Source: Kitasatospora sp. NBC_00458 | GTDB lineage: Bacteria > Actinomycetota > Actinomycetes > Streptomycetales > Streptomycetaceae | NCBI RefSeq assembly: GCF_036013975.1 | Contig: NZ_CP107904.1 | Location: 1 to 64,000, forward strand | DNA length: 64,000 nt | Direction of reading: 5' to 3' | Part shown: in pieces, positions 58,329 to 64,000 of the stretch | Numbering within the stretch: position 1 is the stretch's first letter | How the letters are laid out: every line of letters starts with the position of its first letter | The notes under the pieces: generated by a model | What the model saw: the letters and a program-made list of their open reading frames with translations, nothing else | Told to the model about the DNA's origin: nothing | Databases searched by the model: none | Position numbers and translations under genes: made by a program

Positions 58329-59912
58329 TCAGGCGTCGACCTCGTGGGTGTGGCCCTCGTGGAGGCCGCCGCCGCTGCCCGCCTGGCCGTCGGTGTGCTG
58401 GGGCGGGACGGGCGCGTGGAGCGACGAGAGGTCCCACGCGTAGGTGCCGACGGAGTCGGCGATGACGGCGATGTTGACGTCGAAGGCGGCGAGGTCGAGG
58501 TTCTCGATGTCGTCGCAGGCCTGGTGGTAGCACTTGTCGAAGGCGACCCCCGCGGTGCCGCCGTACCGGGCGGCCTGGGCGGCGGTCTTGACCACCTCGG
58601 CGCCGGTGTCCGTGCCGCCGGCCGGGATGCCGGCCTCGATGAACGGCCCGTAGTCGGAGCGGCCGGTGAAGTCGGTGCCCTCGTGCGGGACGTCCCAGTC
58701 GTCGAGGAAGGCGGCGATGCGGCGCTCCAGCTGGGCGGAGCCGTCCGGGCCCGGTCCCGCGCCGACGTGGTCGGAGTCGTCGCCGTCGTAGATGAACTGG
58801 GCGGAGTTGGGCGAGGCGATCATGTCGAAGTTCAGGTAGAGCTTGATCTTCTGCTTCTCGGCGTCGGAGAGCGAGTTCACGTAGGCCTCGGAGCCCTTGA
58901 GGCCGAACTCCTCGGCGGACCACCAGGCGAACCTCACCTTGTTCCCGACGGGCCGGGTGCCGAGGTTCTTGGCGACCTCCAGGATGCCCGCCGAGCCGGA
59001 GCCGTTGTCGTTGATGCCCGGGCCGGCCACCACGGAGTCGAGGTGGGACCCGATGACGACGGTGTTGTTCTCGTCGCCGCCGCGGGTCTCGGCGAAGACG
59101 TTCCAGGTCTTGCGCTTCTCCATGAAGGTGCGGACGTCGAGGGTGAGGGTCAGCGGGCCGGCCGCGGCCGTGGCGGCGAGCGCCTCGCCGGCGGCCTTGG
59201 AGATGCCGCCGGTCGGGATCCGGCCGGCCGTCGGGTCGACGAGGGTGCCGTTGAGGTCGCCGTCGATGTTGTTGTAGATGATCGCGCCGACGGCGCCGGC
59301 GTCGGCCGCCGCGGCCTGCTTGACCGCGAAGCTGCAGCCGCCGCGCCGGATCAGGGCGAGCTTGCCGGTGAACGCGCCGGGCGCGTAGTCGGCCGCCTCG
59401 CACCCGGGGGTGGCGTCGGCGGGGGCGACCGCGACCTGGGCGGTCAGGCCGCCGGCCGGGCCGCCGACCGAGTACGTCATGGCCTTCACCGGTACGTCCG
59501 CGCCCTGCGGGGAGACCTGGGCGAGCCGCTCGGACAGCGCCTGGAAGAACGTGTACTCGAACTCCTGCTTCGACACCTTCAGCCCGGCCCGGCGGGCCTG
59601 CTCGTAGATGTAGGAGGCCGACTGGTCGTGGCCGCGGGAGCCCGCCACCCGGTTGCCGCCGTTGCGGTCGGCGATGCGCTGGAGCGCTTCCAGGGTCTCG
59701 AAGGCCTCGTCGGCGCTGCTGTCGTCCACCAACCGGGCGGCCAGTTTGGCCCCCTTGCGGGCGGGGTCCGAGTCGGCGGCGGCGCTGCCGGTCCCGACCA
59801 GGAGCAGCGGGGTCACCAGCGCCGCGACCGCCAGCGCGGCGCCCGCCGTGCGGCGGGCGGTGGCGGCCCCGGGGCGGGGTGCAGCGGCCGGGCGACCGGT
59901 CCGAGCGTTCAA
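58329..59912 (-). CDS. Secreted M28 aminopeptidase (right copy)
   Basis: Same 527-aa enzyme as at 19834-21417; TTG 59912. Confidence 0.9.
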   Translation of the reverse strand: MNARTGRPAAAPRPGAATARRTAGAALAVAALVTPLLLVGTGSAAADSDPARKGAKLAARLVDDSSADEAFETLEALQRIADRNGGNRVAGSRGHDQSASYIYEQARRAGLKVSKQEFEYTFFQALSERLAQVSPQGADVPVKAMTYSVGGPAGGLTAQVAVAPADATPGCEAADYAPGAFTGKLALIRRGGCSFAVKQAAAADAGAVGAIIYNNIDGDLNGTLVDPTAGRIPTGGISKAAGEALAATAAAGPLTLTLDVRTFMEKRKTWNVFAETRGGDENNTVVIGSHLDSVVAGPGINDNGSGSAGILEVAKNLGTRPVGNKVRFAWWSAEEFGLKGSEAYVNSLSDAEKQKIKLYLNFDMIASPNSAQFIYDGDDSDHVGAGPGPDGSAQLERRIAAFLDDWDVPHEGTDFTGRSDYGPFIEAGIPAGGTDTGAEVVKTAAQAARYGGTAGVAFDKCYHQACDDIENLDLAAFDVNIAVIADSVGTYAWDLSSLHAPVPPQHTDGQAGSGGGLHEGHTHEVDA

Positions 59913-60063
59913 GGCGAGTCCTTCCGACGGTCCGTGGGACTCCCGATTTGACATGTTCGGAGACGCCTTGCCAACCCCGGCGCGCAAGCTGACCGGATGC
60001 GGACACCCCGGTGCACGGTGATGCTGGAGTGAGTGGGGCCGTCTCATCCAGGAGTGTGACCAC

Positions 60064-60240
60064 ATGTCCATGATGGACAAGCTCAAGCAGATGCTGAAAG
60101 GCCACGAGAGCCAGGCCGAGAAAGCCGTCGACAAGGGCGGTGACATGGTCGACGACCGGACGCAGGGCAAGTACAGCAACCACGTCGACACGGCCCAGGA
60201 GAAGCTGAAGGACCAGCTGCGCGACCAGCCTCCCCAGTAG
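60064..60240 (+). CDS. Antitoxin-family small protein (right copy)
   Basis: Same 58-aa charged protein as at 19506-19682; ATG 60064 after caggagtgtgaccac. Confidence 0.75.
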   Translation: MSMMDKLKQMLKGHESQAEKAVDKGGDMVDDRTQGKYSNHVDTAQEKLKDQLRDQPPQ

Positions 60241-60299
60241 GCCGCCGCCCCGGCAGTCCCCCCTCCGCACCGGCGGGCCGTCCCCGGCCGGTCGTCCTC

Positions 60300-60339
60300 C
60301 CCCGGTTCGAGGGGCCGTTTTCGGCCCCTCGAACCGGGG
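60300..60339. terminator. 18-bp stem hairpin (right)
   Basis: Mirror of 19407-19446; loop TTTT on this strand. Confidence 0.85.
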
Positions 60340-60488
60340 TGTCATTTTCGGACTTTACATACTCATTACTATTGATCCGGTTGCGCGTTCGCGTGTCACA
60401 CGCGGTCAGGCACCGGCGTCCCCCTCGTGCTCCGGCGCGCCGGTGCCACGCGCGCCCGTGGAGCACCTTTGACGAGAGGACAGCCGCC

Positions 60489-60974
60489 GTGTCGATCCCC
60501 CGTGTCCGGACCACCCCGCTGCCCGGTGTCGGCGTCCAGTACGACCTCACCACCCGAGAACAACGGCACCTGTCCGTGATCGCCCACCGGGACGGCGCCC
60601 GCAGCCTCAACGTGTACCGCTCGGACGACCCCGACGCCTGCTCCCAGGCGTTCCGGCTCACCGCCGAGGAGTCCGCCGCACTGGTCGACGCCCTGACCCC
60701 CGCTCACCACAGCCCGGGCCTGCTGCACACCACCGACCTCGGCCTGGTCGCCGAGCGGCTCCCGGTCGAGGGCACCTCGTACTGGAACGGGCGGCTGCTC
60801 GGCGACACCCGGATGCGCACCGAGACCGGCGCCTCGATCGTCGCCGTGCTGCGGCGCACCGGCGCCGTGCCCTCCCCCGCCCCCGACTTCCGACTGGCCG
60901 GCGGCGACATCCTGATCGTCATCGGCACCCGCGAGGGCGTCGACGCGGCGGCCACGATCCTGGACCGGGAGTGA
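60489..60974 (+). CDS. khtT: Antiporter regulatory subunit, RCK_C (right copy)
   Basis: Same 161-aa protein as at 18772-19257; GTG 60489. Upstream A/T-rich promoter region 60340-60488 is also duplicated. Confidence 0.82.
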   Translation: MSIPRVRTTPLPGVGVQYDLTTREQRHLSVIAHRDGARSLNVYRSDDPDACSQAFRLTAEESAALVDALTPAHHSPGLLHTTDLGLVAERLPVEGTSYWNGRLLGDTRMRTETGASIVAVLRRTGAVPSPAPDFRLAGGDILIVIGTREGVDAAATILDRE

Positions 60975-60978
60975 TCGG

Positions 60979-62337
60979 ATGCACACCGCCACCGTCTTCA
61001 TCGAGCTCGGCTCGGTCATCCTGGTGCTCGGCCTGCTGGGCCGGATCGCCGGGCGGTACGGGTTCTCACCCATCCCGCTCTACCTGCTCGGCGGACTGGC
61101 GTTCGGCACGGGCGGGCTGCTGCCGCTGAGCGCCAGCGAGGAGTTCGTGGCCACCGGCGCCGAGATCGGCGTGGTCCTGCTGCTCCTGATGCTGGGCCTG
61201 GAGTACACCGCCGCCGACCTGGTGACCAACCTCAAGGCCCAGTACCCGGCCGGCGCGGTGGACTTCCTGTTCAACGCGACCCCCGGGGCGGCGGCCGCCC
61301 TCCTGCTCGGCTGGGGACCGGTGGCGGCGGTGGTGCTCGCCGGAGTGACCTGGATATCGTCCTCGGGGGTCATCGCCAAGGTGCTCGGCGACCTCGGGCG
61401 GCTCGGCAACCGGGAGACCCCGGTGATCCTCAGCATCCTGGTGCTGGAGGACCTCGCGATGGCGGTCTACCTGCCGATCCTGACCGCCCTGCTGGCCGGG
61501 GCCGGTCTGCTCGCGGGCTCGATCACCCTCGCCATCGCCCTGGCCACGGCCGGCGCGGTGCTCTTCGTCGCGCTCCGCTACGGGCGGCTGATCTCCCGCT
61601 TCGTCTCGCACGACGACCCGGAGAAGCTCCTGCTGGTGGTGCTCGGGCTGACCCTGCTGGTGGCGGGCATCGCCCAGCAGCTCCAGGTGTCGGCGGCGGT
61701 CGGCGCGTTCCTGGTCGGCATCGCCCTGTCCGGCGAGGCCGCCGAGGGCGCGCACACCCTGCTCAGCCCGCTGCGGGACCTCTTCGCCGCGGTGTTCTTC
61801 GTCTTCTTCGGCCTCAGCACCGATCCGACCAGCATCCCGCCGGTCCTGCTGCCGGCCCTGCTGCTGGCCTTGGTCACCGCACTGACCAAGGTCGCGACCG
61901 GCTACTGGGCGGCCCGGCGCGCGGGCATCGCCACGCGCGGGCGGTGGCGGGCCGGCGGGGCGCTGGTGTCCCGCGGGGAGTTCTCGATCGTCATCGCCGG
62001 CCTGGCCGTGACCGCCGGCATCGAGCCCGGTCTCGGTCCGCTGGCGACCGCGTACGTGCTCATCCTGGTGGTCACCGGGCCGCTGGCCGCGCGGTACACC
62101 CAGCCGGCCGTCGAGCGCCTGGGCAAGGTGCTGGGTCGGCAGCGGTGGGTGCCCGCGCGCACGGCCGGCACGGAACCGGCGCTGCTCCCCGGGCAGCCGG
62201 AGGCACCTGCGGCGGAAGCCGGGGCGAAGGCTCCCGAATCCGCGCCGGGCGCACCGGGCTCCGCACCCGCCGCACCGGCCGGACCGGATCCTGCGGCGGC
62301 CGAGTCCGGCCACACGCTCGACGGGCTGGCGCGCTGA
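60979..62337 (+). CDS. khtU: CPA2-type cation/H+ antiporter (right copy)
   Basis: Same 452-aa protein as at 17409-18767; ATG 60979, four bases after the khtT-like stop. Confidence 0.82.
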   Translation: MHTATVFIELGSVILVLGLLGRIAGRYGFSPIPLYLLGGLAFGTGGLLPLSASEEFVATGAEIGVVLLLLMLGLEYTAADLVTNLKAQYPAGAVDFLFNATPGAAAALLLGWGPVAAVVLAGVTWISSSGVIAKVLGDLGRLGNRETPVILSILVLEDLAMAVYLPILTALLAGAGLLAGSITLAIALATAGAVLFVALRYGRLISRFVSHDDPEKLLLVVLGLTLLVAGIAQQLQVSAAVGAFLVGIALSGEAAEGAHTLLSPLRDLFAAVFFVFFGLSTDPTSIPPVLLPALLLALVTALTKVATGYWAARRAGIATRGRWRAGGALVSRGEFSIVIAGLAVTAGIEPGLGPLATAYVLILVVTGPLAARYTQPAVERLGKVLGRQRWVPARTAGTEPALLPGQPEAPAAEAGAKAPESAPGAPGSAPAAPAGPDPAAAESGHTLDGLAR

Positions 62338-62362
62338 CGCCCCACCCTTCTCCGCTTCCGGG

Positions 62363-62399
62363 CCCTGGGGCGGGTCACCGTCGGTGACCCGCCCCAGGG
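62363..62399. terminator. 17-bp stem terminator (right)
   Basis: Mirror of 17347-17383. Confidence 0.85.
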
Positions 62400-62418
62400 C
62401 TCTCCCGTTCCGCCCCGC

Positions 62419-62616
62419 TCAGGGGCGCGTCGCCTCGTCCGGGGAGCCCTCCGGGCCCGTGCCCGCACCGCCCGCACCGCCCGCACAGCCCGCGGGATCG
62501 CTGCCGGCCCCGGCACCGCAGTTCTCGCACGGGCCCGCGCCGGGACGCTCACGCAGGCGCCCGCACTCCTCGCACACCCGGTCCAGCCAGCAGGCCGCTT
62601 CTCCGCCTTCGTCCAT
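62419..62616 (-). CDS. Small Cys4 protein (right copy)
   Basis: Same 65-aa protein as at 17130-17327; ATG 62616. Confidence 0.6.
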   Translation of the reverse strand: MDEGGEAACWLDRVCEECGRLRERPGAGPCENCGAGAGSDPAGCAGGAGGAGTGPEGSPDEATRP

Positions 62617-62724
62617 CCCCCGATTCTGCCCGAGCCCTCCCGCCGTCCGGTCCCCACCGGCCCTGCCGGCCCTGCCGGGTCCTGACGCGTCCCGCCAAGT
62701 CGGGCCGACCCGGCGGAGTCGCGA

Positions 62725-62763
62725 GTAGACAATGTCTACTCGATCTTGGTAGACAGTGTCTAT
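62725..62763. promoter_or_regulatory. Two TetR operator palindromes (right copy)
   Basis: GTAGACaatGTCTAC (62725-62739) and GTAGACagtGTCTAT (62749-62763); the second overlaps ATG 62762 of the regulator, as in the left arm. Confidence 0.75.
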
Positions 62764-63442
62764 GACCGATCAGGACCCCAGTACCGGCCTGCGCGCCCGC
62801 CTCGTGGCGGCCGGTGTCCAGCTGGTGACCCACGAGGGCGTGCACGCGCTCACCCTGCGCGAGATCGCCCGCCAGGCCGGCGTCTCGCACGGCGCCCCGC
62901 GCCGCTACTTCAGCACCCACGTCGAGTTGCTCGCGGCCATCGCCCGGCGCGGCTTCGAGAACCTGGCTGCCTCCCTCGACCTGGCCGGACCGGATCCCGC
63001 CGCCGCCGCGGGCCCCGCCCCGGCCGCGGACCCCGCAGCGGCGCGGGTCCGGCTCGACCGGCTCGCCCGCGGCTACCTCGACTTCGCGGCCGCCCAGCCC
63101 GGCATGTTCGAGCTGATGTTCCGCCACGACGTCCTCGAAGGCAGCGGATCGGACCTGCGGAAGACCACACTGCCGCTCTTCGAGACCCTCGTCCGCCTCG
63201 TCGCCGAGATCCGCCCGGCCGAGGCCCGCCCAGCCGAGGTCCGCCCGTCCGGCGCGGCCGACGCCGGGGCCCCGGCCGCCGCGCACGACCCCGCGACCGT
63301 CGCCGCCGCGTTCTGGGCCAACCTGCACGGCCTCGCCCAGCTCCGCGCCTGGGGCAGCCTCGGGCTCGTCACCGGCGGCGGCACCGTCGAACCGCTGCTG
63401 CGCGCCGTCCTCGACGCCCACCTCGGCCCGGAGCCCCGGTGA
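62762..63442 (+). CDS. TetR-family repressor, intact right copy
   Basis: 226 aa from ATG 62762; GTG 62756 would add two residues but lies inside the operator. Helix-turn-helix at about residues 24-65: LTLREIARQAGVSHGAPRRY then FSTHVELLAAIARRGF. The ligand/dimer domain follows (YLDFAAAQPGMFELMFRHDV, later AAAFWANLHGLAQLRAWGSL), as in TetR proteins with a WHG-type C-terminus. The stop overlaps the exporter GTG (GTGA), so the two are coupled; it presumably represses both through the twin operators. The left copy carries a one-base deletion after residue 169. Confidence 0.88.
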   Translation: MTDQDPSTGLRARLVAAGVQLVTHEGVHALTLREIARQAGVSHGAPRRYFSTHVELLAAIARRGFENLAASLDLAGPDPAAAAGPAPAADPAAARVRLDRLARGYLDFAAAQPGMFELMFRHDVLEGSGSDLRKTTLPLFETLVRLVAEIRPAEARPAEVRPSGAADAGAPAAAHDPATVAAAFWANLHGLAQLRAWGSLGLVTGGGTVEPLLRAVLDAHLGPEPR

Positions 63443-64000
63443 CCCCCACGGCACGGCAGCGCCTCACCCTGGCCGGCAGCGTCACCGGCGCGGCCGTCGT
63501 CGCCCTCGACGGGACGGTGCTCACCGTCGCCCAGCCCAGCCTCCAGCGCGACCTGGACGCCTCGCTCGCCGCCGTGCAGTGGACCAGCACCGCGTACCTC
63601 ATCACGGTGGCCAGCCTGCTGGTCTTCGCCGGGCGGCTCGGCGACCGCTACGGGCACCAGCGGGTCTTCGCCGTCGGCGTCCTCGGCTTCGCCGCCAGTT
63701 CCGCCGCGATCGCGCTGGCACCCGGGATCGGCTGGGTGATCGCCCTGCGGGTCGCCCAGGGCGTCGGCGGCGCGCTCCTCCAGCCCGCCACCCTCGGCCT
63801 GCTGCGGGCCGCCTACCCCGCCGACCGGCTCGGACCGCCGATCGCCCTGCGCACCAGCGCGATCGGCCTGGCCGCGGCCGCCGGTCCGGTCGTCGGCGGC
63901 GCGCTGACCACCCACTTCGGCTGGCGGTCGGTCTTCTTCCTCACCGTCGCACCCGCCGTCGCGGCCGGCGCCGCCGCGCTGTTCGTCCGGCTCCCGCAGC
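63439..64000 (+). CDS. MFS exporter, N-terminal part at window edge (right copy)
   Basis: First 187 codons of the exporter found complete at 14959-16308; GTG 63439. Cut by the window end after helix 6, at LFVRLPQ. It continues identically to the left copy up to the edge, so the palindrome extends beyond the window. Confidence 0.85.
   Translation, partial: MTPTARQRLTLAGSVTGAAVVALDGTVLTVAQPSLQRDLDASLAAVQWTSTAYLITVASLLVFAGRLGDRYGHQRVFAVGVLGFAASSAAIALAPGIGWVIALRVAQGVGGALLQPATLGLLRAAYPADRLGPPIALRTSAIGLAAAAGPVVGGALTTHFGWRSVFFLTVAPAVAAGAAALFVRLPQ

Overview
The window looks like actinomycete DNA of the Streptomyces/Kitasatospora type. It is extremely GC-rich, uses GTG and TTG starts often, and has many 4-nt GTGA gene overlaps. 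Gene content fits: a gamma-butyrolactone-receptor-type TetR regulator, a tyrosinase, a HelR/HelD RNA polymerase ATPase, an F420-type luciferase-like oxidoreductase, a mycothiol-type maleylpyruvate isomerase-fold protein and an M28 aminopeptidase. No tRNA, rRNA, CRISPR array or transposase was seen.

The dominant feature is structural. From about 15,747 to the right edge the sequence is a giant palindrome. Position x in the left arm (15,747-39,368) pairs with position 79,746 - x in the right arm (40,378-64,000). The arms are at least 23.6 kb and flank a 1,009-bp unpaired centre. Every gene in the left arm therefore recurs in the right arm in reverse order and on the opposite strand. The only difference I found is one base in a G4C4 run. 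It frameshifts the left TetR gene (near 16,474) and leaves the right one intact. The outer end of the palindrome is not reached in this window.

Unique region, 1-15.7 kb: the 5' part of a DUF4389-type membrane protein. Then a translationally coupled trio (small dehydrogenase subunit, FAD-dependent GMC dehydrogenase, 295-aa decarboxylase-like protein). Then a coupled minus-strand trio (isocitrate lyase/PEP mutase-family lyase, small exported protein, bile-acid/Na+ symporter-like carrier). Next come an acyltransferase-like protein, a PAP2-like membrane protein, a methyltransferase, a divergent PadR/MATE pair, a divergent hydrolase/AraC pair, a small unknown protein, and an MFS exporter following its TetR regulator.

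Left arm, moving inward: MFS/TetR, a small Cys4 protein, a KhtTU-like K+/H+ antiporter with its regulatory subunit, an antitoxin-family 58-aa protein, a secreted M28 peptidase, dihydrolipoyl dehydrogenase, HelR/HelD, a leucine-rich-repeat protein, and an editing-domain-less threonyl-tRNA synthetase behind a Thr-codon leader peptide and terminator hairpin (a likely attenuator). These are followed by an NlpC/P60 hydrolase, a RidA protein, a gamma-butyrolactone-receptor-like TetR protein, a GNAT protein, a maleylpyruvate isomerase-fold protein, an LLM oxidoreductase, a divergent MarR/MFS pair, an acyl-CoA synthetase, a small secreted protein, and a 167-aa protein coupled to a tyrosinase. The tyrosinase spans the centre of the palindrome. 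Its 3' part lies in the left arm, most of it lies in the loop, and its 5' end is cut off at the right junction. The right arm carries only a 3' fragment, so no intact copy is present.

The palindrome could be a real fold-back or sister-chromosome end fusion, which fits linear actinomycete chromosomes, or a read/assembly chimera. The sequence alone cannot decide.
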